Of a stretch of DNA of 64,000 nt, positions 1-8,226 are shown piece after piece. The notes under the pieces were generated by a model, which saw nothing but the letters and a program-made list of their open reading frames with translations, was not told the origin of the DNA and searched no databases. Origin of the DNA: Paenisporosarcina sp. HGH0030 (GTDB lineage: Bacteria; Bacillota; Bacilli; Bacillales_A; Planococcaceae); the NCBI RefSeq assembly GCF_000411295.1, contig NZ_KE150421.1, positions 1,221,645 through 1,285,644 on the forward strand, written 5' to 3'. Each line of letters starts with the position of its first letter. Position 1 is the first letter of the stretch. Position numbers and translations under genes: made by a program.

Positions 1-111
1 AGATTCAATCGTTCCATTTTCTTTTGAAATTCTAGCGTCATTAACGAAGCCGAGCATGCGGCCATCACTTGCCTCAATAAATTCCTTCTGTTGGATATCA
101 GTAAATTTCAA
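1..111 (-). CDS. ylmC: YlmC/YmxH family sporulation protein, N-terminal part only
   Basis: The first 37 codons read leftward off the window edge. The only frame that stays open starts at a TTG (109-111) preceded by a GGGGG ribosome site. The peptide (MKFTDIQQKEF, then DGRMLGFVNDARI) resembles the start of the PRC-barrel YlmC/YmxH proteins, which lie just after sigG in B. subtilis and are linked to sporulation. Both the family call and the position downstream of sigG agree. The rest of the gene lies outside the window, so length and completeness cannot be judged. Confidence 0.6.
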   Translation of the reverse strand, partial: MKFTDIQQKEFIEASDGRMLGFVNDARISKENGTIES

Positions 112-146
112 CGGTCATTCCCCCTTTCTACAGTTTATGTTCATAA

Positions 147-192
147 ACAAAAAATAAAGCTTTTATTCCAGAAAAGGAATAAAAGCTTTATT
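147..192 (-). terminator. Rho-independent terminator after sigG
   Basis: A perfect 17-bp stem (153-169 pairing with 176-192) with a 6-nt loop is followed, in the leftward direction, by a run of T. It ends the spoIIGA-sigE-sigG region and separates it from ylmC. Confidence 0.85.
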
Positions 193-195
193 GAT

Positions 196-984
196 TCATC
201 TGTAATCAATGTTGTATTCTTCTTTTATGACACGGATGGCGTGTTTCTCCAACCTTGAAATCTGAGCCTGGGAAATTCCCAATTCTTTAGCGATTTCAGT
301 TTGGGTTTCACCATAATAATAACGTTTAGCTAATATTTTTTGCTCCCGAATGTCTAGCTTGCTTATGCTTTCTTTCATAAAAACATAAGTGGACCAGGAT
401 TCTTCTGACACTTGCTCATCTTTTAACTGATCGAGCATGAATACCGGGTCTCCCCCGTCGTGATAAATAGGCTCCTGCAACGAAATGGGTTCTTGAATGG
501 CATCCAAAGCAAATAGAATATCTTCATGGGGAATATCAATCATCTCTGACAATTGCTGTAAAGTGGGTTCATGTAAATGTTCTGCGATATACTGCTCTTT
601 GGCTTTCATTGACTTATATGCAATATCTCGCAAAGACCTTGATACACGTACCGGATGATGATCACGCAAATGTCTTCTGATTTCTCCAATTATCATAGGC
701 ACTGCATACGTTGAAAAACGCACATTGTGTTTTAAATCAAAGTTTTCAATTGATTTGATCAGGCCTATACAGCCCACTTGAAACAAGTCATCAGCTTGTT
801 CTCCTCTGTAGGCAAAACGCTGGACTAAACTGAGGACCAATCGTAAGTTACCCATCACAAGCTCTTCTCTTGCTAATTCATCTCCACTTTGAAACCTTAT
901 AAAAGTTTGTGTCATCACTTCGTTTGATAAAACAGGTAGCTTTGACGTATCTACACCACATAATTCGACTTTTGTACGTACCAT
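196..984 (-). CDS. sigG: Late forespore sigma factor SigG
   Basis: RNA polymerase sigma factor that switches on late forespore genes after engulfment. The 262-residue protein starts with MVRTKVELCGVDTSKLPVL, matching the known SigG N terminus, and carries sigma region 2 (GNLRLVLS, DDLFQVGCIGLIKSIENFDL), region 3 and a C-terminal helix-turn-helix (GISQAQISRLEKHAIRVI). The frame is open 32 codons further upstream, but the ATG at 984 has a GGAGG site and matches homologues. It follows sigE by 95 nt that hold a forespore-type promoter and a hairpin. At the position equivalent to B. subtilis Asn45, reported as important for CsfB control, this protein has Met (residue 44). Confidence 0.95.
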   Translation of the reverse strand: MVRTKVELCGVDTSKLPVLSNEVMTQTFIRFQSGDELAREELVMGNLRLVLSLVQRFAYRGEQADDLFQVGCIGLIKSIENFDLKHNVRFSTYAVPMIIGEIRRHLRDHHPVRVSRSLRDIAYKSMKAKEQYIAEHLHEPTLQQLSEMIDIPHEDILFALDAIQEPISLQEPIYHDGGDPVFMLDQLKDEQVSEESWSTYVFMKESISKLDIREQKILAKRYYYGETQTEIAKELGISQAQISRLEKHAIRVIKEEYNIDYR

Positions 985-1007
985 CGCTTTTTCCTCCGAA
1001 CTGTTTA

Positions 1008-1029
1008 ACACTGTGATACATATCAGTGT
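1008..1029 (-). promoter_or_regulatory. Leader hairpin between sigE and sigG
   Basis: Inverted repeat in the sigE-sigG gap: ACACTG-ATA pairs with TAT-CA-CAGTGT around a 2-nt loop, with a 2-nt bulge. It lies about 20 nt upstream of the sigG ribosome site and would form in transcripts that read through from spoIIGA-sigE. In B. subtilis sigG expression is known to be held back at several levels before engulfment, and a leader hairpin is part of that control. The same role here is inference. Confidence 0.5.
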
Positions 1030-1052
1030 GTCCGCCTCGTAAGAAACTATGC
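1025..1052 (-). promoter_or_regulatory. Candidate sigma-F/sigma-G promoter of sigG
   Basis: On the minus strand GCATA (1048-1052) is followed after 14 nt by GGACACACT (1025-1033). These resemble the forespore sigma-F/G -35 (GYATA) and the sigma-F -10 (GGnnAnAnT) elements. The place, inside the sigE-sigG gap, is where B. subtilis has its sigma-F-dependent sigG promoter. Confidence 0.55.
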
Positions 1053-1079
1053 GTTTTGCAATACGTCCAATTTCATCCA

Positions 1080-1787
1080 TTAAGCTGTTGGTTGATTTAA
1101 TTCTTCTCTCAAATCATGAATAATTTTCTTTTCCAATCGGGAAATATAAGACTGAGATATCCCAAGCATATCTGCAACTTCTTTTTGAGTCATTTCTTCT
1201 TGACCATTTAATCCGAAACGACATTCCATAATATATTTTTCCCTCTTTTCTAATAAATCAATTGCAGAAAACATAAATTGACGTTCAATCTTTTTCTCAA
1301 CGTCCTCTGCAATAATATGTTCATCAGTGCCTAAAATATCCGAAAGTAACAATTCATTGCCATCAGCATCCGAGTTTAATGGTTCGTCAAAAGAAACTTC
1401 AGATTTTAATCTGCTCGTTTTTCGAAGATGCATCAGAATTTCATTTTCAATACAACGTGAAGCATATGTGGCGAGCTTAATTTTCTTTTCTGTATTGAAT
1501 GTCTCAATCGCTTTAATAAGTCCAATCGAGCCAATGCTGATTAAATCTTCAATATGTGTACCAGTATTTTCGAAACGTCTTGCAATATAGACAACAAGCC
1601 TCAAATTTCGCTCAATCAACGTGTCACGAGCAGAAAGACTGCCATTCATAAACGCATCAATCGTTTTTGCTTCTTCTTCACGATTCATTGGATGTGGCAA
1701 TGACTCACTACCGCCAATATAGTATGTTCCTTTACTACGCCATCGACTCCATAGCTCGATCAGTCTGTTCCAAATTTTCATTAACAT
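1080..1787 (-). CDS. sigE: Early mother-cell sigma factor SigE (pro-form)
   Basis: Mother-cell sigma factor made as an inactive precursor and activated by SpoIIGA. The 235-residue protein has a short hydrophobic/basic pro-region (about residues 1-20, [16 protein letters not shown]) followed by YYIGGSE, which corresponds to the mature N terminus in B. subtilis. Region 2 ([29 protein letters not shown]) and a C-terminal helix-turn-helix ([14 protein letters not shown]) are intact. The start at 1787 was chosen because GGGAGG lies 9 nt upstream. The pro-region looks a few residues shorter than the 27 of B. subtilis. It lies 19 nt downstream of spoIIGA, as expected for the spoIIG operon. Confidence 0.95.
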   Translation of the reverse strand: MLMKIWNRLIELWSRWRSKGTYYIGGSESLPHPMNREEEAKTIDAFMNGSLSARDTLIERNLRLVVYIARRFENTGTHIEDLISIGSIGLIKAIETFNTEKKIKLATYASRCIENEILMHLRKTSRLKSEVSFDEPLNSDADGNELLLSDILGTDEHIIAEDVEKKIERQFMFSAIDLLEKREKYIMECRFGLNGQEEMTQKEVADMLGISQSYISRLEKKIIHDLREELNQPTA

Positions 1788-1806
1788 AGCATTCGCCCTC
1801 CCATGA

Positions 1807-2637
1807 TTAGCTGAATAATGTTGAAGCATGCAAAATAACATCTGTTTGACGTGGAAAATGTTTGCTGTTTTTAGTCAGAACGATATAACACGGCGCCAAT
1901 GATTGCTCAATTTTTGTTTTCAAACGGATATGATCAACTTTAATGCCAATTGCCCATGTCGATTCATTTTGAACGGTCTGGAGACGAATCAATCTCAATT
2001 GAGAGCGAAATGGTAAAGGAACATCTTTAAAATTTTCAGATGAACTTCCTTCAAAATCGTAAAGATACTGCCACAAATCCATTGGGAGGTATGATTTCAT
2101 TTTTTCTGCAGAAATAAAATGAACAGGATTGCCTGACAACGGTTCTATGCATTGGTTGCCAGTGTCTGAATATGAGGTGAGTTGAAATTCTTGTTGAAAC
2201 AAGCGAATGGTCACTTGACCGACATACGAATCTTTCAAGGCCGTCAGATTGACACGGAACCAATTTTTTCTGACACCCATTAAACTAAACACCAACACAC
2301 TACCTGCAACCATCAAAACTACATACCAGCTGGCATTGGCTAAAAGTGGCTGTATGACTGTCAGTAGACCACCGGCAAACAAAGCCCCAATTAAAGTATT
2401 TGTTGCTGCCAGTATCCAATTGGTGCGATTCATTCCAAAAGCAATTGTCGTCATAACTACAAAGGTTGCAACGATTGAAAGGAAACTACCACCAAACAGA
2501 ACAACACTTACACCACCAATAAATGCACTGAGCCATAATCGCCAAGACTTTTGATGAAACGAACCCATTTTGTTTGAAAAGGAAAGTAATGAAAAATTAA
2601 TGAGTGTATTAATCGAGATCAAGACTTCAGCATACAT
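1807..2637 (-). CDS. spoIIGA: Sporulation sigma-E processing peptidase SpoIIGA
   Basis: Membrane aspartic protease of the sporulation septum that cleaves pro-SigE in response to SpoIIR. The 276-residue protein has an N-terminal half of about five membrane segments and a soluble C-terminal half with the catalytic motif DTGN (SYSDTGNQ), equivalent to DSGN in B. subtilis. The start at 2637 has a near-perfect GGAGGTGAG ribosome site. It lies immediately upstream of sigE, the usual spoIIG operon order. No clear Spo0A box is seen upstream; a weak CTGACA/TGATAC pair is possible. Confidence 0.92.
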   Translation of the reverse strand: MYAEVLISINTLINFSLLSFSNKMGSFHQKSWRLWLSAFIGGVSVVLFGGSFLSIVATFVVMTTIAFGMNRTNWILAATNTLIGALFAGGLLTVIQPLLANASWYVVLMVAGSVLVFSLMGVRKNWFRVNLTALKDSYVGQVTIRLFQQEFQLTSYSDTGNQCIEPLSGNPVHFISAEKMKSYLPMDLWQYLYDFEGSSSENFKDVPLPFRSQLRLIRLQTVQNESTWAIGIKVDHIRLKTKIEQSLAPCYIVLTKNSKHFPRQTDVILHASTLFS

Positions 2638-2720
2638 TTTCTCACCTCCTACAAATAAGGTATCACTTGTCCGTCGCAAAACATGTCAGTTCTTGTATCT
2701 CTATTAAAAAAATCTACGAC

Positions 2721-2765
2721 AAAAAAAGCCCAACTTAGTAGCAATTTAAGCTACTTAAGTTGGGC
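2721..2765 (-). terminator. Terminator after ftsZ
   Basis: GCCCAACTTAAGTAGC pairs with GCTACTAAGTTGGGC (one bulged base) around a short loop (2728-2765), followed leftward by seven T (2721-2727). It separates the division cluster from spoIIGA. Confidence 0.9.
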
Positions 2766-2797
2766 TTCTAATTTATATTCTTCTTCACTTTTCGTTA

Positions 2798-3973
2798 TTA
2801 GTTTCTCTTTTGACGGTTGCGCAAGAACGTAGGAATATCTAACGTATCTTCTTGATGTGAAGTTTGTTGCTCTCTTCTTGGTGCTTCTTGTTGGTAAGAA
2901 GGTGCTTCCTCACGTCTAGATTCACGAGTTGGAACATGTTGTGGTTGTTGAGGAGCTTGAGCTTGTTGAGCACGCCCTGCACCAAATCCACCACTTCTTG
3001 TTGTCCGATGAGTAATTTGTTCTTCGTTAAATCCAGTAGCAATTACTGTTACGATAATTTCATCTTTCAAATTATCATTGATTACAGAACCGAAAATCAT
3101 ATTAACATCTTCATCAGACGCAGATGCAACGATATCAGCCGCTTCTTGAACTTCAAATAAGCTTAAGTTTGAACCGCCAGTGATGTTCATTAAAACACCC
3201 TTAGCTCCGTCAATTGATGTTTCAAGAAGAGGACTTGAAATGGCCTTCTTCGCAGCTTCAGCAGCACGGTTTTCACCAGAAGAAATACCGATACCCATAA
3301 GAGCAGAACCTTTGTTTGACATAATAGTTTTAACGTCAGCAAAGTCCAAGTTAATTAAACCAGGTACGGCAATCAAATCCGAAATACCTTGTACACCTTG
3401 ACGAAGAACGTTATCCGCTTCACGGAATGCTTCCAACATCGGTGTGTTTTTATCAACAATTTCAAGTAATCGATCATTAGGAATAACGATTAATGTATCA
3501 ACCGCTTCCTTCATCGATCCGATACCGCCAATTGCCTGAGTAGAACGCTTACGACCTTCAAATGTGAATGGACGAGTTACAACACCTACTGTCAAAGCAC
3601 CAATTTCACGTGCAATTTGTGCAATTACAGGTGCAGCACCTGTTCCAGTTCCGCCACCCATACCAGCTGTAACGAAAACCATATCAGCACCACGTAAAGC
3701 TTCTTCGATTTGTTCTTTGCTTTCTTCAGCAGCTTTTTTACCTACTTCAGGGTTCGCTCCTGCACCAAGTCCACGCGTCAATTTCGCGCCGATTTGTAAC
3801 TTCACTTCTGCTTTTGATAAATTCAATGCTTGTGCATCTGTATTGACTGCAATAAATTCTACACCTTTAACTCCGTGTTCAATCATACGGTTTACAGCGT
3901 TATTTCCGCCACCACCGACACCAATGACTTTGATGACGGCAAGTTGGTCTACACTTGTATCAAACTCCAACAT
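2798..3973 (-). CDS. ftsZ: Cell division GTPase FtsZ
   Basis: Tubulin-like GTPase that forms the Z-ring. The 391-residue protein has the tubulin signature [10 protein letters not shown] (about residues 107-116), the N-terminal [13 protein letters not shown] nucleotide loop and the T7-loop region NLDFADV. A Q/E/R-rich linker (about 325-375) is followed by the conserved C-terminal tail [11 protein letters not shown], which binds FtsA, SepF and EzrA, and a short basic end (QKRN). A GGAGG site precedes the start. It lies 39 nt downstream of ftsA and is the last gene of the division cluster before a strong terminator. Confidence 0.98.
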   Translation of the reverse strand: MLEFDTSVDQLAVIKVIGVGGGGNNAVNRMIEHGVKGVEFIAVNTDAQALNLSKAEVKLQIGAKLTRGLGAGANPEVGKKAAEESKEQIEEALRGADMVFVTAGMGGGTGTGAAPVIAQIAREIGALTVGVVTRPFTFEGRKRSTQAIGGIGSMKEAVDTLIVIPNDRLLEIVDKNTPMLEAFREADNVLRQGVQGISDLIAVPGLINLDFADVKTIMSNKGSALMGIGISSGENRAAEAAKKAISSPLLETSIDGAKGVLMNITGGSNLSLFEVQEAADIVASASDEDVNMIFGSVINDNLKDEIIVTVIATGFNEEQITHRTTRSGGFGAGRAQQAQAPQQPQHVPTRESRREEAPSYQQEAPRREQQTSHQEDTLDIPTFLRNRQKRN

Positions 3974-4012
3974 CGCATTTCCTCCTTCAATTACAAATAG
4001 TCTCTAAGTTTA

Positions 4013-5305
4013 TTATTCGAAAAATTTATCGAGGAATTTGCGAGCTTTCCCCATCACGCCTTCTTTGTCTTCTTCTTTTGTCTGTGTTTGCTGTTTTTGT
4101 TTTTTGGGAGCTGGTGAATGTTGTTCAGGTTTTTTTGGTTGCCCTAACGCACTGTTTCCACCGAATCGGTTAAAGAATTGATCTTCCATATAAGCGTAGC
4201 GTATTAACCCGACTGCTGTAGCGTAACCCGGTTCACGTACTCCGATATACTCAGGTGTATAAAGTCTGACGCGAGTTTGCAAAATATGGCGAGCCAATTG
4301 GGAAAGCCCTTCTAATTTTGCAACCCCACCCGTAATGACCACTCCACCAGGTAAATCTTGAAGACCCATACGATAGAATTCTTCTAAGACTAATTCAAAT
4401 AACTCTTCTAAACGAACGCCAATAATCTCAGATATGTATCTTTGACTATATTGTTCTTTCATTTCTGCACCAATCACAGGAACTTCAAACAATTCATCGT
4501 CAGATGCATCATCATAAAAGGCATGTCCATATTGATGTTTAATTTTTTCCGCTTGTTCAGTTGGTGTTTTCAAGACAATCGATAAATCTTTAGTTAAATG
4601 ATCCCCACCGACCGGCAATACGGATGTGTGTGTTAAATGACCATCTTGGAAGACAGCAATCGTAGTTGAACCGCCACCAATATCAATGAATGCGGTTCCA
4701 TGATTTTTTTCATCTTCTGATAATGCAAAATAGCCAGAAGCGAGTGGTTGCAAATATATTTCACGGATTTGAAGACCCGCACGCTCCACACAACGTAAAA
4801 CATTATGTAAAATCGTTTTTGATGTCGTCATCATTGTTCCATCCATTTCTAGACGGATACCAATCATGCCGCGAGGATCTTTAATTTCATCCAGATGATC
4901 CACAATAAATTGTTTGGGTACTAAATTGACTAATTCTCTTTCAGGCGGAATCGACATCACTTGGGCCGAGTCTATCACGCGATCTAAATCATCATCGGTA
5001 ATTTCACGATTCTCACTATTAACTGCCACCACGCCTTTAACTTGATGCAACATGGCTTGATTTGCAGGAATTCCTAACACGACTTCGTTTATAGACATTC
5101 CGATCATTCGTTCAGCTTGGTCGATTGCTTTTTTAATGGACTGCACGGTCGCATCAATATCGACAATTGCACCTTTTCTAATTCCGTTTGATTTTACATT
5201 CCCAACGCCAATAACGTTTAGGGAACCGTTCGTCATCTCTCCGATAAGGACCTTAATTGATGAAGAACCAATATCGAGAGAAACATATAATTCTGTCTGA
5301 TTCAA
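4013..5305 (-). CDS. ftsA: Cell division protein FtsA
   Basis: Actin-family ATPase that tethers FtsZ to the membrane. The 430-residue protein begins with YVSLDIGSSSIKVLIGE (phosphate-1 motif), has FIDIGGGSTTIAVF (phosphate-2, about residues 206-219) and VVITGGVAKLEG (adenosine motif). A low-complexity K/Q/P linker is followed by an amphipathic C-terminal helix (MGKARKFLDKFFE) that fits the membrane-targeting sequence. It is transcribed with ftsZ. The 111-nt gap upstream holds a possible sigma-A promoter. Confidence 0.97.
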   Translation of the reverse strand: MNQTELYVSLDIGSSSIKVLIGEMTNGSLNVIGVGNVKSNGIRKGAIVDIDATVQSIKKAIDQAERMIGMSINEVVLGIPANQAMLHQVKGVVAVNSENREITDDDLDRVIDSAQVMSIPPERELVNLVPKQFIVDHLDEIKDPRGMIGIRLEMDGTMMTTSKTILHNVLRCVERAGLQIREIYLQPLASGYFALSEDEKNHGTAFIDIGGGSTTIAVFQDGHLTHTSVLPVGGDHLTKDLSIVLKTPTEQAEKIKHQYGHAFYDDASDDELFEVPVIGAEMKEQYSQRYISEIIGVRLEELFELVLEEFYRMGLQDLPGGVVITGGVAKLEGLSQLARHILQTRVRLYTPEYIGVREPGYATAVGLIRYAYMEDQFFNRFGGNSALGQPKKPEQHSPAPKKQKQQTQTKEEDKEGVMGKARKFLDKFFE

Positions 5306-5354
5306 TCCGTGGCACCTCCTTCAACAACTCTTTACTCATCATTCTATTGCATTC

Positions 5355-5383
5355 TATCAAGCTTGTCTAAGTAAAATCGTCAA
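5355..5383 (-). promoter_or_regulatory. Possible sigma-A promoter for ftsA-ftsZ
   Basis: On the minus strand TTGACG (5378-5383) and TTGATA (5355-5360) are 17 nt apart in the gap before ftsA. The -10 match is modest. B. subtilis ftsAZ also has its own promoters, which supports the location only. Confidence 0.35.
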
Positions 5384-5416
5384 AAGTTGTAAATTTTCCT
5401 TCTATTCGACTGTTTT

Positions 5417-5773
5417 TTAGTCAATAGTCCCTTTTCTTTCCGTCCATCTTGTCAATAATATCCGTCGAATCACTGCTATATTTTGGAATAGTCTTACTCC
5501 GAAAGCGAAAATAGCTGCCAAATACAAGTCAACGCCTAAATGTACGCCAAGAAAAGCTAGTCCCGCAGCTAGCGCAATATTGAAGAAAAATCCAGATACG
5601 AACACTTTGTCATCATATACATGTTGAAGTTGTGCTCGAATACCTCCAAACAATGTATCAAGCGCTGCTAAAACTGCTATTGATAAATAGTTTTCATACA
5701 CCGAAGGGATTTGAATATCAGTTAGTAATCCGAGAGATATACCCAAGATTAATCCTAGTAATGGTAGCCACAT
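5417..5773 (-). CDS. sbp: Small basic protein Sbp (DUF1290), membrane
   Basis: A 118-residue protein with about three to four hydrophobic segments (residues 1-15, 26-45, 60-80, 83-100) and the family motif LDTLFGGIRA followed by a basic tail (RRILLTRWTERKG). It matches the DUF1290 small basic protein found between ylxX and ftsA in B. subtilis. The molecular function is unknown; the constant place in the division cluster suggests an envelope role. It follows ylxX after only 3 nt, so the two are co-transcribed. Confidence 0.88.
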   Translation of the reverse strand: MWLPLLGLILGISLGLLTDIQIPSVYENYLSIAVLAALDTLFGGIRAQLQHVYDDKVFVSGFFFNIALAAGLAFLGVHLGVDLYLAAIFAFGVRLFQNIAVIRRILLTRWTERKGTID

Positions 5774-5776
5774 ATG

Positions 5777-6496
5777 TTAGTCCCCTTTCGATGTATTTTT
5801 CAAGTAGTCATTTTCAATGGACTGATCATAAGCTGGAATACTTATTTGCTCTTTTGGTTCGCCTATCTTTAAAGTCAGATTATCGATAAAGAAGTCGTCA
5901 GCAATCATAGAAGATTGTAGATGGTTGTATAGCTTTTCAGCGTCATCCATGGTCTCCGTTCCAATTCTAATTTTAAATGGCGGAGTTCTGACATTTAAAC
6001 TATTAACTGTAGTCTGCCCATTAATATCCCTGATTGGTGAGGAATGAATAATGCGTTTACCATCGATTGAAACAGCATGCCCGTTAAAACGGTTAATTTC
6101 ATTAAGCAAGCGAACGAGTAAATCTGGTGAGATACCCGTTACATTGTCACCAAGTGCAATTCCTTCCAAAGAAGGTTCAATTACTAGTTCCAATCCAGGT
6201 CCTGTCACTACGGTCAAACCCGCTTTTGCTCTTAACGTTTCAAGCGTTTCGTTCAATGCTTGCGCAGGGCTCTCGGACTGCAAATTTTCATACTTTGTGA
6301 TGGTTTCATTAACATCTCTAATTTCTGACAAAAGCTCTGAATGCAGTTGTTTTTCTGTGGACAGCTCTTGCCTGATTTCCCAAATATCACGCGTATCCCG
6401 TGATTCTGGTTTTTGTACCGTATTGTATTGTACCGCAACCATAAAACCTACAATTAATAAGATAAACGTGAAGCGGACATAAACACCTTGTTTCAT
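5777..6496 (-). CDS. ylxX: DUF881 membrane-anchored protein YlxX
   Basis: A 239-residue protein with one N-terminal membrane segment (about residues 7-25), a coiled-coil stretch rich in E, Q and L (about 35-75) and an extracellular DUF881 domain (GPGLELVI, INGQTTVNSLNVRTPPF). The start at 6496 was chosen because AGGAG lies 7 nt upstream; longer in-frame starts lack a site. Function unknown. It is a paralogue of the neighbouring ylxW, and both accompany divIB in B. subtilis too. A structured repeat of about 140 bp separates ylxX from ylxW. Confidence 0.85.
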   Translation of the reverse strand: MKQGVYVRFTFILLIVGFMVAVQYNTVQKPESRDTRDIWEIRQELSTEKQLHSELLSEIRDVNETITKYENLQSESPAQALNETLETLRAKAGLTVVTGPGLELVIEPSLEGIALGDNVTGISPDLLVRLLNEINRFNGHAVSIDGKRIIHSSPIRDINGQTTVNSLNVRTPPFKIRIGTETMDDAEKLYNHLQSSMIADDFFIDNLTLKIGEPKEQISIPAYDQSIENDYLKNTSKGD

Positions 6497-6574
6497 TGAA
6501 CCGCTCCTTCCTTTCATGTAAAGAGGTTGTCCATGCTTGCTTGTCCATGCCATTCTAAAAGTAGCGGTGGTGTA

Positions 6575-6717
6575 CTAGAGTGGCGCTATCCGCTTTTCTA
6601 GGTCTAACTCCAAACGCCAGCCCGCTCCTAAGCTTCAGACCCTCATGCGAAAGCAAGCCTTCGAATCGGGTCTTCCAGCGCCGGAGTCAGGCTAGAGTGG
6701 CGCTTTCCGCTTTTCTT
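6575..6717 (-). repeat. Structured intergenic repeat, copy A (ylxW-ylxX gap)
   Basis: Non-coding element flanked by near-identical 26-bp direct repeats (6575-6600 and 6692-6717, core CTAGAGTGGCGCT and CCGCTTTTCT). Between them lie nested inverted repeats, including AGACCC/GGGTCT around the core CTCATGCGAAAGCAAGCC. A second copy with the same core and orientation lies at 17219-17338. Each copy begins at the stop codon of the upstream gene. Similar elements are common, though little studied, in Bacillaceae genomes. Confidence 0.75.
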
Positions 6718-7432
6718 ATAACGCTGGCATTTGTATTTTTGATTTTTCTTCGATTGTTACCACAATATTATCATTAAGCAATTGATCCAGCACACCACCA
6801 GTGAGTTTCAATGATGGCATTAATACAGTTGGATCACCTATTGCCTCAATAACGAATGGAGCAGGGAACTGTTTTCCATCAATCGTTATGACCGGACCGT
6901 TGCATTTTATGTACGAATTGGCTTGCAATCTTTGTCCATTGATGGATATTGCTTGTGCTCCAGATATTTTCAGTTCATTCAGCACCTGGAATACATGACT
7001 TTCGTGAACAATATAGTCATTTGGATTGACTGAAGCCGGATCGTACTCGGCATCTTCAAGCTGAACTATTACCCCTTCACCTGTGGAAGGAAGAATTCCT
7101 AGAAGTAATCGTAAATCTTCCGCTTCATCTATCAGACTCTCGTACTGCTCTTCACTTCCTGACAGTGATTTTTCAATCTCGCGAACTTGTTGTTGTCTCG
7201 CCACTAATTCTGTTTCCAACTCTTTATTTCGTTCTTTTTGCTGAATAAGGTCTTCCCTGTAGCGTTCCTCATGTTCAAAATACTTGCTGCTGGTAGGCTC
7301 TCCGCTCATCTTTTTACTGCTCGAAAGACTATAGGAATAGGCTAAAATAAAGCCTAGCACTAGGCACACTAAAGAAAAGATAATGCGTTTGTTCACAACC
7401 GAACGATTAGGCTTATTCTGGAGTTTCTTCAA
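6716..7432 (-). CDS. ylxW: DUF881 membrane-anchored protein YlxW
   Basis: A 238-residue protein with a basic N terminus, one membrane segment (about residues 15-33), a long coiled coil (about 45-95, rich in E/R/Q) and a DUF881 domain (INGQRLQANSYIKCNGP, VIEAIGDP). I place the start at TTG 7432, inside the end of divIB, because a purine-rich GGAGGAGGAGG run lies just upstream; that gives a 20-nt overlap. The stop codon is the first base triplet of the repeat element. Function unknown. Confidence 0.82.
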   Translation of the reverse strand: MKKLQNKPNRSVVNKRIIFSLVCLVLGFILAYSYSLSSSKKMSGEPTSSKYFEHEERYREDLIQQKERNKELETELVARQQQVREIEKSLSGSEEQYESLIDEAEDLRLLLGILPSTGEGVIVQLEDAEYDPASVNPNDYIVHESHVFQVLNELKISGAQAISINGQRLQANSYIKCNGPVITIDGKQFPAPFVIEAIGDPTVLMPSLKLTGGVLDQLLNDNIVVTIEEKSKIQMPAL

Positions 7433-8213
7433 CTTCCTCCTCCTCCTTTGACTGTGGATTATACATATCTGCATATGTCTGGAAGAAGGATCCCACTTCT
7501 ATATCAATGACACCTTTTTCAGATTCACCGATTTGAGCAATGATTGATGGATAATAATTCATTTTTTCAGCAAATGACGGAATTACGGCCCTAACTTCAA
7601 ATCCGTCATTCATAAATAATCGAATGCGGTAAGGGTCTGCCTTAGATGGAACAGATTCTATCTGTGAAATCATGGACAAAACTTCACCGTTTAATTTGGC
7701 AAGTTCCTTCACCATACGAGTCAATGCTTTTGGATTATCAAACGCACTTAATACAGGTGCATCGACCGGCGCCATGTTTTCAGAGGTATGATACACAGTT
7801 CCATTTTCAAGTACCAAATCAAAGCCATCTTCTGTTTGTACATAGGCTGCTTTTTTCCACTCTTTTAATTCAATTGTTACCGCCGTTAAACCGCTTCGCT
7901 TAACTGTGACATCTTGAATCCATTCATTTTTTTGTAAAATTTCTTCGGCATTACTTGTCCGGATTTCCCACATGGATTGTCCTTTTTGAATACCACTTCG
8001 ATCAATATATTCGTCACTTGTCGCTAAATTAGACCCTTTCACGACAATGGTTTGAACGTGACTATACGGAGATTGAAAATAGAGGAGACCAAGTAAAGTT
8101 AATAGGAAAAAGACGAGCAATAACGTGAACTTGCGATTTGTTCTCTTTTTTCTGCGCTCTCTCAGCGTCGGTATACGGTCTTCAATGTCGATAATTTTAT
8201 CCACGTTATTCAC
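7413..8213 (-). CDS. divIB: Cell division protein DivIB (FtsQ)
   Basis: Bitopic divisome protein that links FtsL/DivIC to the septal synthases. The 266-residue protein has a short cytoplasmic basic tail, one membrane segment (about residues 29-46), a POTRA domain (YSHVQTIVVKGSN onward, about 50-120) and an extracellular beta domain, ending in an acidic tail (SKEEEEVEETPE). It lies 13 nt after the SpoVE-like gene, with no murG or murB between as in B. subtilis. Confidence 0.93.
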   Translation of the reverse strand: MNNVDKIIDIEDRIPTLRERRKKRTNRKFTLLLVFFLLTLLGLLYFQSPYSHVQTIVVKGSNLATSDEYIDRSGIQKGQSMWEIRTSNAEEILQKNEWIQDVTVKRSGLTAVTIELKEWKKAAYVQTEDGFDLVLENGTVYHTSENMAPVDAPVLSAFDNPKALTRMVKELAKLNGEVLSMISQIESVPSKADPYRIRLFMNDGFEVRAVIPSFAEKMNYYPSIIAQIGESEKGVIDIEVGSFFQTYADMYNPQSKEEEEVEETPE

Positions 8214-8226
8214 TCCTTCCTATCTA

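Noticed and set aside
985-1080. 32-codon N-terminal extension of sigG
   Set aside because: The extension covers the promoter and hairpin region, lacks homology, and the ATG at 984 has a strong ribosome site and matches other SigG proteins.
3564-4007. Long rightward reading frame antisense to ftsZ
   Set aside because: It lies entirely opposite a certain gene, has no ribosome site and its protein is of biased composition; it is a shadow of ftsZ codon use.
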